Shown here: positions 15,940 to 25,328 of the stretch, piece by piece
Numbering within the stretch: the stretch's first letter is position 1
How the letters are laid out: every line of letters begins with the position of its first letter
Assembly (NCBI GenBank): GCA_030425205.1
Contig: JAUIAP010000005.1
Location: 248,001-312,000 of the forward strand
Source of the DNA: Anaerolineae bacterium
GTDB lineage: Bacteria > Chloroflexota > Anaerolineae > Promineifilales > Promineifilaceae
Length of the DNA: 64,000 nucleotides
Direction of reading: 5' to 3'
The notes under the pieces: model-generated
Database searches by the model: none
Told to the model about the DNA's origin: nothing
What the model saw: only the letters and a program-made list of their open reading frames with translations
Translations under genes and position numbers: made by a program

Positions 15940-17484
15940 ATGGATAAAAGCTGGATTCAAGAACTACCAGAACACGAATACAACGACACGTTGGTCAAAT
16001 GGGCGGCGCCGCAAGATTGGGTCAACCCAACGCCCGATGGCGTCTACAACATGGTTATCATCGGGGCAGGATCAGGTGGGTTGGTCGTGGCGGCAGGGGC
16101 GGTGCAGTTGGGGGCAAAGGTCGCCATCATCGAGAAGAGTATTATCGGCGGTGACTGTTTGAATGTGGGCTGTATGCCAAGCAAGGCGATTATTCGAGCC
16201 GCTAAGACGGTCGGCTATCTGAACAAGGGCAAGAAATTCGGGATAGAAGCCGAAAATGTGACGGTCGATTTCAAGAAGGTGATGGAGCATGTCTATTGGA
16301 CACGCGCGCAAATTGCCCCACATGATTCGGCCGATCGCTACACAAAGATGGGGGTCGATGTCTACTATGGCGATGCCCACTTTACGGGGCCAAACTGCAT
16401 CGAGATCGAAGGCCAAACGCTCGAATTTAAGAAGGCGACCATCGCAACCGGTTCTCGTCCCGTTGAAATTCCAATTGATGGATTGAAAGAGACAGGCTTT
16501 ATCACCAACGAGACGCTCTGGCATATCACAGAACAGCCCGAAAGCATGGCGATTATCGGGGCTGGGCCAATTGGTGCGGAGATGGCGCAGGCGTTCCAGC
16601 GACTCGGCACACAGATCACGCTAATCGACCTCGCACCACAGATATTGGGGCGCGAAGATCGGGATGCGGCCGAAATTGTACAGGCCGCGCTGATCGACGA
16701 TGGCGTTGAGATGGTGCTTGAGGCAAAAACCAAACGTGTATTCGCGCAAGATGGGCAAAAGGTGCTTGAGATTGAACAAAATGGCGAAACGAGACAGATT
16801 TTGGTCGATGAAATTTTGCTCTCGGTCGGCCGAACGCCCAACATCGAAGGACTCAACCTCGAAGCGGCAGGGGTTGAATATCATAAAAAAGGATTGGTCG
16901 TTGATGACTATTTGCAGACGACGAATCCCGACATTTACGGTGCGGGTGATGTCGCGCTCAAGTATCAATTCACCCATGCAGCGGGGCATTCAGCCAGCAT
17001 CGTTGTGCAGAACGCGCTGTTTGCCGACTTTGTGCCGATCATTGGGGGGGCCGCCAAACGCAAGGTTAGCGACATGATCATGCCGTGGGCGACCTACACC
17101 GATCCCGAAGTGGCACATATTGGTGCGTATCCCAAAGATCTCGATGAGCAGGGGATTGCGTATGACACCTATCAGGTCAGCACAGGGGTCAATGACCGGG
17201 CGATCGCAGAGGCTGCAATTGATGGCTTTATCAAGGTTCATACTAAAAAGGGCGGCGATAAAATACTCGGAGCCACGATTGTTGGCTCGGTTGCATCTGA
17301 ATTGCTCAGTGAGATTGCGATTGCAATGAAGTACAATCTCGGTTTGGGTAAGCTGCGCAGTGTGGTAATGCCATACCCAACCCAGTCTGAAATTATCCAA
17401 AAAGTTGCAAATGAACATGCAAAGACGCTCCTCACACCGGGTCGGCAAAAGATTTTGGGCGGTTGGATGAACTTTACGCGCTAA
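15940..17484 (+). CDS. FAD-dependent pyridine nucleotide-disulfide oxidoreductase, mercuric-reductase-like
   Basis: 514 residues from the ATG at 15940, chosen for AAAAGGA upstream. The short N-terminal lead (EYNDTLVKWAAPQDWVNP) is typical of the mercuric-reductase-like subgroup. FAD-binding IIGAGSGGL at 40-48, redox-active pair in GGDCLNVGCMPSKA (C73, C78), NAD(P)-binding IIGAGPIGAEMA, second FAD motif TTNPDIYGAGDVA and a dimerisation domain at the C-terminus. It lacks the vicinal C-terminal cysteines and N-terminal metal domain needed by true MerA, and no mer genes are nearby, so mercury reduction is not supported. A general disulfide or quinone reductase role is more likely. Confidence 0.85.
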   Translation: MDKSWIQELPEHEYNDTLVKWAAPQDWVNPTPDGVYNMVIIGAGSGGLVVAAGAVQLGAKVAIIEKSIIGGDCLNVGCMPSKAIIRAAKTVGYLNKGKKFGIEAENVTVDFKKVMEHVYWTRAQIAPHDSADRYTKMGVDVYYGDAHFTGPNCIEIEGQTLEFKKATIATGSRPVEIPIDGLKETGFITNETLWHITEQPESMAIIGAGPIGAEMAQAFQRLGTQITLIDLAPQILGREDRDAAEIVQAALIDDGVEMVLEAKTKRVFAQDGQKVLEIEQNGETRQILVDEILLSVGRTPNIEGLNLEAAGVEYHKKGLVVDDYLQTTNPDIYGAGDVALKYQFTHAAGHSASIVVQNALFADFVPIIGGAAKRKVSDMIMPWATYTDPEVAHIGAYPKDLDEQGIAYDTYQVSTGVNDRAIAEAAIDGFIKVHTKKGGDKILGATIVGSVASELLSEIAIAMKYNLGLGKLRSVVMPYPTQSEIIQKVANEHAKTLLTPGRQKILGGWMNFTR

Positions 17485-17509
17485 TTGCTTGTATGACATT
17501 TGGTACTTT

Positions 17510-17612
17510 CGGATATTGTGATGGTGCGTATTGCGTGGTGCGTATTGCGTAATGACTGCTAGACACGCACCACGCAATACGCAATACGTGCTGCCAATCA
17601 CTTGTATCCCTG
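17510..17612. repeat. Dispersed fold-back element, copy 2
   Basis: GCGTATTGCGTGGTGCGTATTGCG in short words on the left faces CGCACCACGCAATACGCAATACG words on the right. The right half matches the left half of the 10283-10375 element in inverted orientation. Confidence 0.75.
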
Positions 17613-17692
17613 TCGAGACGAAGACGGGCGAGAAATCGCAACGAACTTAAATTGCTGACTTAATAAAGAGAACCAGTGAAAGGAATGGAGAT

Positions 17693-18988
17693 ATGAAAAG
17701 AATTCTATTATTACTATTGGGATTATTGTTGATTGCCTGTGGAGCTTCGGAAGAGTCTGGTGATACGCCATCCACTGATACAGAGACAGTGGAAGAATCG
17801 GCCGAAAACATGGACGACGAAATGATGAGTGATGATCCTGCGTCGCTTGGGTCATGGGAAGAGGTTCTGGCTGCTGCCGATGGGCAGACGGTCAACTGGT
17901 ATATGTGGGGTGGCGCAGATAACATCAATGGCTGGGTGCAGGGCTTTGTGGCCGAGAATGTGCTGTCAGAATACAACATCACCATCAATATGGTTCCGCT
18001 CGTTGACACGGCCGATGCAGTCAACAAGGTGCTAAATGAGCAGTTGGCAGGCGCAGACACAGACGGCTCGGTTGACATGATTTGGATCAACGGTGAAAAC
18101 TTCGCGACGATGAAGCAAGCCGATCTGCTATACGGGCCATGGGCAGAGGGGACGCCTAATAACAAACAGTTCGTAAACTGGGAGGATGCCTCGGTTGCAT
18201 TTGATCTTGGCTTGCCTGTTGATGGGTATGAATCGCCCTATGGCAAAGCGCAATTTGTGATGTCTTATGATAGTGCAAAGGCGACCGATATTCCGACAGA
18301 CATGGACGGATTCTTGCAATGGGTAATGGATAATCCCGGCCGTTTCACCTATGCTGCCCCTCCCGATTTTACAGGTTATGCATTTGTGTTGACGGTCTGC
18401 TACCATGAGCTGGGTGGGCATGAAAACTATCTCGGTGAGTTTGATCAAACGACCTTTGATGCCGATTTCCAAGCGTGCTGGGACAAACTAAACGAGATCG
18501 AGCCGTTTTTATGGCGAGAGGGTCAGACATATCCTGAAAGCCATGCACAACATGATGATTTGTATGCCAATGGGGAAGTTTGGCTGAATATGGCGTGGAA
18601 CCCTGCGGAGGCATCGGCACGGGTTGAGTCGGGCATCTTCCCTGAATCGACGCGCACGTTTGTCTTTGATGAAGGAACCCCTGCCAACACGCACTATTTG
18701 GCAATTCCATACAACTCGCCCAACAAGGCCGCAGCGATGGTTGTCGCCGATTTTATTCTTTCGCCTGAAGCACAGCTGACCAAAAAGGACATCAACAATT
18801 GGGGCGATTTCCCCGCGATTGATTTGAATTTGGTTGATGATGCGACTCGTGCGGAGTTTGAGGCGTTGCCTGTGGGTGCGGCAACGTTGACCGATGCAGA
18901 ACTGGCAGCCCATCGGTTGCCGGAAATATCGGCCGAATGGCGCATTGCAATCGAACAGGGTTGGGAAGCAAACGTCTTAGAAAAGTAG
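17693..18988 (+). CDS. ABC transporter substrate-binding lipoprotein, YnjB-like
   Basis: 431 residues. Lipoprotein signal MKRILLLLLGLLLIACG (lipidated Cys at 16), then an acidic, Ser/Thr-rich tether. The core matches the YnjB group: GQTVNWYMWGGADNINGWV, VPLVDTADAVNKVLNEQLAG, GSVDMIWINGENFATMKQADLLYGPW. These proteins bind a small ligand (thiamine-type compounds have been suggested for YnjBCD) and deliver it to a permease. No permease or ATPase gene is adjacent here, so it is an orphan. GGAG lies just upstream of the ATG. Confidence 0.88.
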   Translation: MKRILLLLLGLLLIACGASEESGDTPSTDTETVEESAENMDDEMMSDDPASLGSWEEVLAAADGQTVNWYMWGGADNINGWVQGFVAENVLSEYNITINMVPLVDTADAVNKVLNEQLAGADTDGSVDMIWINGENFATMKQADLLYGPWAEGTPNNKQFVNWEDASVAFDLGLPVDGYESPYGKAQFVMSYDSAKATDIPTDMDGFLQWVMDNPGRFTYAAPPDFTGYAFVLTVCYHELGGHENYLGEFDQTTFDADFQACWDKLNEIEPFLWREGQTYPESHAQHDDLYANGEVWLNMAWNPAEASARVESGIFPESTRTFVFDEGTPANTHYLAIPYNSPNKAAAMVVADFILSPEAQLTKKDINNWGDFPAIDLNLVDDATRAEFEALPVGAATLTDAELAAHRLPEISAEWRIAIEQGWEANVLEK

Positions 18989-19040
18989 GTTCATACCTCA
19001 CTCCAGCTCCTTTCTTAAAGATGAGAGGGGAAAGATGCCT

Positions 19041-19082
19041 GCAACCTCGCCCTGAGGTTGCGGGCTAGGGCGCGAGCTTTTT
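19041..19082 (+). terminator. Terminator between the binding-protein gene and mutY
   Basis: GCAACCTC / GAGGTTGC hairpin (19041-19061) and an alternative CTCGCCCT / AGGGCGCGAG pairing ending in CTTTTTT directly before the mutY ATG. Confidence 0.6.
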
Positions 19083-19083
19083 T

Positions 19084-20139
19084 ATGCAGAACTTTGCCCA
19101 GCACCTACTCGCATGGTGGGATGAAGGTCATGCGGATCTCCCGTGGCGCCGCACGCGCGACCCATACCACATATGGGTTTCAGAAATCATGTTGCAACAG
19201 ACACAGATTGCAACCGTGATTCCATATTACAAACGCTGGATTACACGATTTCCGACGGTCGATGCGTTGGCAGCGGCCGAACTCGATGAAGTCCTGAAAA
19301 TGTGGGAGGGGCTGGGCTACTATAGTCGGGCGCGTAATCTCCAGACGGCGGCCAAAACGGTCGTTGAAGAGCTGGACGGCGAGATGCCAAAGACGGCGGA
19401 AGGATTGTTGCGGTTGAAGGGAATCGGCCGATATACAGCCGGCGCGATCGCCTCTATCGCCTTTGACCAAGCTGCCCCCGTTCTCGACGGAAACGTCATT
19501 CGTGTCCTTAGTCGCATCACCGATCTCCCCGACGACACAACGCAAACTGCAACGAAAAACGCCCTCTGGCAACTCGCCGATAGCCTTGTCCCAACGGAAC
19601 GGGCCGGCGACTACAATCAAGCGTTGATGGAGCTGGGACAAAAGATTTGCCAACCGACAACTCCCGCCTGTCATCTCTGCCCTGTCGCCATGCTCTGCAT
19701 GGCGCGTGAACGTGGCACCCAGCTTGAACGCCCTGTGCGGCCGCCACGCAAGCGCACGCCGCATCACGATGTCGTTGCCGCCGTGATCTTTCGTGAAGAT
19801 GGTCGATTTTTGATTGTGCAGCGATCGTTGGATGGGCTGTTGGGCGGGATGTGGGGATTTCCACATGGGCGACAGGTGAAGGGGGAGTCCAAACTCGCCG
19901 CGTTGGCGCGAGTGGTGAGCGAAGCGTATGGCGTGCAGATAGATTCAGCGCAGCCCCTCACAGAAGTTAAACACGCCTATACCCATTTTCGCATGACGCT
20001 GCACGTTTTCCGCGCAACTTATGTCAACGGTCAACCCCCTACCTCAACCAATTTTGCATGGGTTTCGATATCTGATCTTGATGCACTCCCCTTTGCCGTG
20101 ACAGATCAAAAAATTATTCAACAGTTGATGCGAGATTAA
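19084..20139 (+). CDS. mutY: A/G-specific adenine DNA glycosylase MutY
   Basis: 351 residues. It removes adenine mispaired with 8-oxoguanine. Catalytic Glu34 in WVSEIMLQQTQ, helix-hairpin-helix LKGIGRYTAG at 111-120, catalytic Asp135 in PVLDGNVIRVL, and [4Fe-4S] cysteines 189, 196, 199 and 205 in C-x6-C-x2-C-x5-C spacing. The C-terminal ~130 residues form the NUDIX-like domain (GGMWGFPHGRQ) that reads 8-oxoG. The ATG sits within the T-run of the preceding terminator with no Shine-Dalgarno sequence. A TCGGCCGA copy encodes IGR of the hairpin motif. Confidence 0.96.
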   Translation: MQNFAQHLLAWWDEGHADLPWRRTRDPYHIWVSEIMLQQTQIATVIPYYKRWITRFPTVDALAAAELDEVLKMWEGLGYYSRARNLQTAAKTVVEELDGEMPKTAEGLLRLKGIGRYTAGAIASIAFDQAAPVLDGNVIRVLSRITDLPDDTTQTATKNALWQLADSLVPTERAGDYNQALMELGQKICQPTTPACHLCPVAMLCMARERGTQLERPVRPPRKRTPHHDVVAAVIFREDGRFLIVQRSLDGLLGGMWGFPHGRQVKGESKLAALARVVSEAYGVQIDSAQPLTEVKHAYTHFRMTLHVFRATYVNGQPPTSTNFAWVSISDLDALPFAVTDQKIIQQLMRD

Positions 20140-20440
20140 TATATATACCCTCGACAGGAAAAAATTTCCCCCCATCTGCTCAATTCGTGCTTGACTATCA
20201 TCAGTGAGACTAAAAACAACAAAATATACTTCTGAAATGACAAAAAAGGTGCATGAAACCAACATTGCGTTAACTGCAAATTGACTTACAATTTCTCCTG
20301 AATGGGTGAGTAGTTACTGGAGCAATGGACCTGTTGTACAATACGCCATAATGAGACGGTGAAAAGATTGTGCGTTATAAACGAATTGCACTGCTGTGGA
20401 ATGCAAACCCGCCTGTCATAAAGAGTTCAGGAGACGCGAG
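20140..20440 (+). promoter_or_regulatory. Upstream region of the patatin/caspase operon
   Basis: 301 bp without a gene. The best promoter is TTGCGT (20265-20270), 16 bp, TACAAT (20287-20292). AGGAG at 20429-20433 is the ribosome binding site of the patatin gene. A plausible terminator for mutY is not visible. Confidence 0.45.
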
Positions 20441-21595
20441 ATGGAATTTGACGCAGTTTTTGAAGGGGGTGGTGCAAAGGGAATCGCATTTGTTGGCGCG
20501 TTAGAACCATTTTTAGAGAGGCATCATTTCGGCCGATTAGTTGGTACGTCAGCAGGAGCTATCGTTGCGACATTTTTAGCAGCGGGCTATTCTGCGCAAG
20601 AGCTGCAAGAAGCATTAGGCGAAGAGATCGACGGGAAAGCGGTCTTTTCATACTTTCTCTCCCCACCATCCTTTGTCCCCTTACCTAGAAATCGATCGGC
20701 ATTCTATCGTCTTGTGCATCGCGTTCTCTATGCACTTCCCTACTACCGCAAATTTGCCTCACTCATGTTGCAAGGCGGCATCTATAGTGCGGCTGAGTTT
20801 GAGGCATGGTTAGAGTGTAAGCTAGATCGGCCGATGACCGAAAAGTGGAATATGAAGGATTTGCGCTTGGGCGAACTACACGCGCTGACGGGTAAGCATC
20901 TGACGTTGATTGCGGCCGATACGACCGCCAACCAAATGTTGATTCTCAACCATAATACGGCGCCACGCTGTCCCGTTATTCAGGCTGTGCGTATGTCGAT
21001 GAGTCTCCCATTCGTTTGGCAGGAGATCAGTTGGCAACAGGATTGGGGTGGCTATCTTGGGGTCAGCATTACGGGCCATCGAATCGTCGATGGAGGGATT
21101 CTTTCCGCTTTTCCGATTGAGCTATTGCTTTCAACCGATTCCTACATTATGGATAAGATGGCGCCCGCCAGCGACAATCCCACGCTGGGATTCTTGCTCG
21201 ATGAAACGTTGCCCGTGCCAAACGCACCGCCGACCGATCGTCGTTATAATTTGATTGGCTCCCTCTTTGGGCAAGGATTTAGCGGTCGGTTTCTCGATTT
21301 AATTGACACAATGACAAAAGCACACGACAAAATTGTGCTGGACAGCTATCGTGATGCGGTGGTGAACTTACCGACAAAAGGGTATGGCACGACCGATTTT
21401 GATATGAGCACGGCACGTCGAGATGCGTTGGTGGCGGCTGGGCGTGCGGCGATGGTTGAGTATTTTGAGCAGATGGGTTTTTTAGAAGCGAGAGAAGCCG
21501 ATCAGGGTTACCATGTTGAAGGGACAAAATCACTGCGGGAACAGCAACAGATTGACGCAATAGCGCGAAGGATGTTCGGGTTGCCTCCGCTATAA
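20441..21595 (+). CDS. Patatin-like phospholipase
   Basis: 384 residues from the ATG at 20441 (AGGAG 7 nt upstream). The oxyanion motif GGGAKG starts at residue 9, the nucleophile elbow GTSAG holds Ser37, and GHRIVDGGI supplies the Asp of the Ser-Asp dyad. No signal peptide or membrane segment is seen, so it would act on membrane lipids from the cytosol. It is followed after 21 bp by a caspase-fold protease gene in the same direction. Patatin and caspase domains are both common effectors of bacterial abortive-infection and programmed-death systems; the pairing suggests such a role but no sensor domain is visible here. Confidence 0.88.
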   Translation: MEFDAVFEGGGAKGIAFVGALEPFLERHHFGRLVGTSAGAIVATFLAAGYSAQELQEALGEEIDGKAVFSYFLSPPSFVPLPRNRSAFYRLVHRVLYALPYYRKFASLMLQGGIYSAAEFEAWLECKLDRPMTEKWNMKDLRLGELHALTGKHLTLIAADTTANQMLILNHNTAPRCPVIQAVRMSMSLPFVWQEISWQQDWGGYLGVSITGHRIVDGGILSAFPIELLLSTDSYIMDKMAPASDNPTLGFLLDETLPVPNAPPTDRRYNLIGSLFGQGFSGRFLDLIDTMTKAHDKIVLDSYRDAVVNLPTKGYGTTDFDMSTARRDALVAAGRAAMVEYFEQMGFLEAREADQGYHVEGTKSLREQQQIDAIARRMFGLPPL

Positions 21596-21616
21596 ATTGA
21601 AGGATTTAGAACAACG

Positions 21617-23002
21617 ATGACACAATTTACTAATGGCCATGCGCTACTCATTGGAGTGGGAGCTGATCTGCCAATCACGGTAGAAGATGCGACGGGCGTT
21701 GCTGACTTTCTCAAAAACCCCGCATATTGCGCTTATCCGTCGTCGCAAGTCGTGTTGTTGACGAGTCAACAGGCGAGACGCCAAGCTGTGTTGAGTGCCT
21801 TTGATGAACTTGCCACCGCTGCATCTGAAGAAGATACGGTCGTTATCTACTTTTCAGGGCATGGCTATGTGACCGAATTGCCCTTGATTGGTCAGACCTA
21901 CTTTTTGATGCCCTACGGCTATGATGTGAAGAATTTACGGCAAACGGCGATTGATGGTCGAGAATTTGCTGATAAGCTGCGCGCAATTCGTGCGAAGAAA
22001 ATCCTCGTTTTGCTCGACTGTTGCCATGCAGGAGGGTTGGATGTGGCACAGACAAAATCGCTGGGCGCAACGCTGGTCAAGTCGTCAATGCCGCCAGAAT
22101 CGACCGAACTGCTCGCCGAAGGCAATGGCTACGTCTTTATCGGCTCCTCACGTGCGGACGAACTGTCCTACGCGGGCAGGCCATACAGTGTCTTTACCTA
22201 TGCGCTGCTCGAAGCGTTGGGCGGAAAAGGCGTTGCCAACAAAGACGGTTATGTGCGTGTGACCGATATTTCGCAATATTGTGCTGAGATATTGCCACAG
22301 CGTACTGAAAAAAGGTCACATGGCACACAACATCCCGTCCTCAATTTTGAGAATGCCGATAACTTTGTCGTCGCCTACTATGCAGGTGGTGAGACAGAGC
22401 CAAAAGGATTACCGTTTCCAGAACTCACGGTTGAACCACCTGAAGCTGCATTGCAGCCAACGGGAATGACCTTCAACCAAGAAAATCAAACGGTACACGG
22501 CAACCAGACCAATATCGGTTCGGCTGGCAACATTGGACAGATCGGCGACTCGACGACGATTAACCAGAGCGGTGGCGTGAACTTTCACGGTTCCGGACAG
22601 GTTTCGATTGGCGGCAGCGTAGTCGGCGGAGATCAGTTTAATCTATCGGGCGATTTTCGCGGTGCGCAGCTCAACATTCAAACGCTGCTTGAGAATGTGA
22701 CACAAACAATCGGCCGATTGCCCCACGGCGACGTTGACCAGCGGGCGCAGGTTCAAAAGCTGATAGGTGAGCTACAGAGTGAGTTGCAAAAGGTTCCGCA
22801 ACATCTGACCCAAGAATCTGAAAAGCTGGCCGAGCGTCTTGAGGCGTTGTTTGAAGAAGTTGCTGAGGATGAGCCTGATGCGGCTGTTGTGGGGAAGTTT
22901 GGGGAACGGGTTAAACAGATGGCAGGGAAAATTGCTGTCGCGCTGCCAACCGTTTTGCCACTGGCACAGAAGATTGTGGAAATGGTCAAAGAGATGCTTT
23001 AA
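21617..23002 (+). CDS. Caspase-like (C14) protease with Gly/Asn beta repeat and helical C-terminus
   Basis: 461 residues. Caspase fold at 1-250 with catalytic His82 (YFSGHGY) and Cys136 (LLDCCHAGG). Residues ~288-350 are a Gly/Asn/Gln-rich beta-repeat segment with motifs such as VHGNQTNIG, GDSTTINQSGG and GGSVVGGDQFNLSGD, a type often found between effector and regulatory parts of bacterial conflict proteins. Residues ~355-461 are helical, with a heptad-like stretch KLIGELQSELQKVP and a hydrophobic final helix (IAVALPTVLPLAQKIVEMVKEML) that might insert in or bind membranes. It is co-directional with the patatin gene 21 bp upstream. Substrate and trigger are unknown. Confidence 0.85.
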   Translation: MTQFTNGHALLIGVGADLPITVEDATGVADFLKNPAYCAYPSSQVVLLTSQQARRQAVLSAFDELATAASEEDTVVIYFSGHGYVTELPLIGQTYFLMPYGYDVKNLRQTAIDGREFADKLRAIRAKKILVLLDCCHAGGLDVAQTKSLGATLVKSSMPPESTELLAEGNGYVFIGSSRADELSYAGRPYSVFTYALLEALGGKGVANKDGYVRVTDISQYCAEILPQRTEKRSHGTQHPVLNFENADNFVVAYYAGGETEPKGLPFPELTVEPPEAALQPTGMTFNQENQTVHGNQTNIGSAGNIGQIGDSTTINQSGGVNFHGSGQVSIGGSVVGGDQFNLSGDFRGAQLNIQTLLENVTQTIGRLPHGDVDQRAQVQKLIGELQSELQKVPQHLTQESEKLAERLEALFEEVAEDEPDAAVVGKFGERVKQMAGKIAVALPTVLPLAQKIVEMVKEML

Positions 23003-23048
23003 ACTTAGCGGCACAACAATCTGCGCGGCGCATTTTTCTGGAGGCCAT

Positions 23049-23738
23049 GTGACAAATCTGAATCGAAAATCGCTCTTGTGTCTGTTAATCATGCTGGGAT
23101 TATTAATGTTGGGCTGCTCAGGGGAAGCGGCGCCAACTCCCGATTTGACGGCGATTATCGAGGAGGCGGTTTCGGCCGAATTAACGCGCCTCGCGCCCCC
23201 AGCAACCGCCATTGCTGCCACAGATCCCACGCCCACCTTAGCCGCTGTCGCCACCACTGCCCTCCCGCCCGTCGAACCCACGCCCACCCTTGTTCCATCC
23301 CCAACGATTGTTCCCATTGTCATCCAAACCGCATCGGCCGATCGGCAGGGCATAGAGGGAGACGTCTTTTCAAGAGGCGACGTGCAGATTTCGGCATCCC
23401 CAGCCATCTATGGCGACAAAATCACCTTTTTTCTCGTTGGCGCGGTCGATGCTGCGCTTGGCATTGACGAGGGCTCGGGTGTACTGAATGTCGAATTCTC
23501 AATCTTTGATGCAGCGGGAAATCTTGTCTATCAAAAGGTAGAAACGACCCCCGCCTACTGCGCCTTTGGAGGCGACTTTCCATGTGAGCCGCACGACTTC
23601 GCACAAAACAACTATCTTTGGCCGTCTGGGCTGCCGCTTGAGCCGGGAAACTTTACCGCTGAAATTGTCGCAATTGGCACAAATCCCGCCAGTAGCGCAA
23701 CGTGGACGTATGAATTTCAAATTCAGCTTGACCCCTGA
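23049..23738 (+). CDS. Lipoprotein of unknown function, third gene of the patatin/caspase operon
   Basis: About 229 residues from a GTG at 23049, preceded by GGAGG at 23040-23044. Lipobox LLMLGC places the lipidated Cys near residue 24. A short helix and a Pro/Thr-rich tether (residues ~40-90) lead to a beta-sandwich-like domain with ITFFLVGAVDAALG, LNVEFSIFDAAGNLVY and a final TWTYEFQIQLDP. The cysteines CAFGGDFPC could form a disulfide outside the membrane. The gap to the caspase gene is 46 bp. I do not recognise the family. It may be part of the operon or only a neighbour. Confidence 0.65.
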   Translation: MTNLNRKSLLCLLIMLGLLMLGCSGEAAPTPDLTAIIEEAVSAELTRLAPPATAIAATDPTPTLAAVATTALPPVEPTPTLVPSPTIVPIVIQTASADRQGIEGDVFSRGDVQISASPAIYGDKITFFLVGAVDAALGIDEGSGVLNVEFSIFDAAGNLVYQKVETTPAYCAFGGDFPCEPHDFAQNNYLWPSGLPLEPGNFTAEIVAIGTNPASSATWTYEFQIQLDP

Positions 23739-23749
23739 TCGCGGTACAA

Positions 23750-23838
23750 TTCAGTAAATAGTAAACAGTTAACAGTGAACACGCAGCCGTGAAAAGAATA
23801 ATTTCTGTTCACAGACTCGCTGTTCATTGTAAAGGGAC
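23750..23838. repeat. Word-repeat fold-back element before fumC
   Basis: Short words of the AACAGTTAACAGTGAACA type on the left face TGTTCACAG...CTGTTCATTG on the right. Similar but weaker words occur at 28373-28398 and 29275-29315. Confidence 0.5.
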
Positions 23839-23842
23839 GCAC

Positions 23843-25222
23843 ATGAAATTTCGGATTGAAAAAGACACGATGGGGACGGTCGAAGTCCCCGACGACAAAT
23901 ATTGGGGCGCACAGACACAGCGCAGCTTGGAGAATTTCAAGATTGGTGGACAGAAGATGCCGCTGGAGATCGTCTATGCATTTGCCATTTTGAAGAAGGC
24001 GGCGGCGTTGACGAATGAGAAGCTGGCTGGGTTTTCTTCTGAAAAAACGGCCGCTATCGCGCAGGCTTGTGATGAAGTGTTGGCGGGTCAACATGACGAT
24101 CAGTTTCCGCTCGTTGTTTGGCAGACGGGTTCTGGCACGCAGAGCAATATGAACGTTAATGAAGTCATCGCCAATCGCGCCACCGAAATTGCGGGGGGCG
24201 ACTTCCGCGTTGAAAAGACGATCAAGGCAAATGACGATGTCAACAAGAGCCAAAGCTCAAATGACACCTTTCCAACTGCGATGCATATTGCGACTTATGT
24301 GAAGGTGGTTGAACAGACGTTGCCGAAGATCAAATTGCTGCACGATACGTTGGCGGCAAAATCGGCCGATTTTGCCAACGTCGTTAAAATAGGACGTACC
24401 CACTTGATGGATGCAACCCCGTTGACGTTAGGGCAAGAGTTTAGCGGTTATGCGACCCAATTGGCGCGCGGCATGGCGGCAATTAACGATAGTCTTGAGC
24501 GCGTCAAAGAGCTGGCTCTCGGCGGCACCGCAGTTGGGACAGGACTCAACACGCCAGCGGGATATGCTGATGAAGTAGCCAGTCAAATTGCGACATTGAC
24601 GGGGCATGGCTTTGTTTCGGCCGAAAATAAGTTTGAAGCGCTCTCTGCCCACGATGCGATGGTCGAGATGAGTGGCAGTCTGAAACGGGTGGCCGTGAGC
24701 CTGATGCACATTGGCAACAACATTCGTCTGCTCGCCAGCGGGCCACGCACGGGGATTGGCGAAATCGTCCTGCCGGCCAACGAGCCGGGCAGCAGCATTA
24801 TGCCGGGCAAGGTCAATCCAACCCAAGCGGAAGCCCTTACCATGGCATGTGCTCAAGTAATCGGCAACGATGTGGCCGTTAGCGTCGGCGGGATGCAGGG
24901 ACATTTCCAGCTAAACGTTTTCAAGCCCTTGATTGCGTACAATGTCCTGATGAGCGCACGGCTAATCGGGGATGCCTGCCAAAGTTTTAACGACAATTGC
25001 GCGGTTGGTATTGAGCCAAACAAGGCACGTATCGATGATCTTGTGAGCAAGAGCCTGATGTTGGTGACGGCGTTGAATACGAAGATTGGCTATTACAAGG
25101 CGGCTGAAATCGCTCAAAAAGCGCATGCGGAAGGCACAACCTTGAAAGAGGCGGCGACAGATCTGGGGTATTTATCGGCCGAAGAGTTCGATCAAATCGT
25201 CGTTCCCAGCAAAATGGTTTAA
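23843..25222 (+). CDS. fumC: Fumarate hydratase class II
   Basis: 459 residues from the ATG at 23843 (AAGGGA about 8 nt upstream). It interconverts fumarate and L-malate in the citric acid cycle. [14 protein letters not shown] and YWGAQTQRS at the N-terminus, [24 protein letters not shown] and the superfamily signature [13 protein letters not shown] (catalytic Ser loop) are all present. Length equals that of E. coli FumC. An upstream in-frame ATG at 23789 lies in the fold-back repeat and is rejected. Three TCGGCCGA copies lie inside. Confidence 0.96.
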   Translation: MKFRIEKDTMGTVEVPDDKYWGAQTQRSLENFKIGGQKMPLEIVYAFAILKKAAALTNEKLAGFSSEKTAAIAQACDEVLAGQHDDQFPLVVWQTGSGTQSNMNVNEVIANRATEIAGGDFRVEKTIKANDDVNKSQSSNDTFPTAMHIATYVKVVEQTLPKIKLLHDTLAAKSADFANVVKIGRTHLMDATPLTLGQEFSGYATQLARGMAAINDSLERVKELALGGTAVGTGLNTPAGYADEVASQIATLTGHGFVSAENKFEALSAHDAMVEMSGSLKRVAVSLMHIGNNIRLLASGPRTGIGEIVLPANEPGSSIMPGKVNPTQAEALTMACAQVIGNDVAVSVGGMQGHFQLNVFKPLIAYNVLMSARLIGDACQSFNDNCAVGIEPNKARIDDLVSKSLMLVTALNTKIGYYKAAEIAQKAHAEGTTLKEAATDLGYLSAEEFDQIVVPSKMV

Positions 25223-25277
25223 CGTCTATGTGAGTTGCCAACAGTTGTCATTTGGCCTGTTGGCAGCTTCTCCCCAA

Positions 25278-25305
25278 AACAAAAAGCGCGGCATCTGCCA
25301 CGCTC
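25278..25305 (-). terminator. Terminator of the small basic protein gene
   Basis: Minus strand AGCGTGGCA / TGCCGCGCT (25286-25305 on plus) followed by TTTTGTTTT. It sits between convergent fumC and the small gene. Confidence 0.65.
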
Positions 25306-25328
25306 CCGTTCTTTGCGTTCTATTCAAC

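Noticed and set aside
15940..17484. Annotation as a true mercuric reductase
   Set aside because: No N-terminal metal-binding domain, no C-terminal Cys pair and no mer genes nearby.
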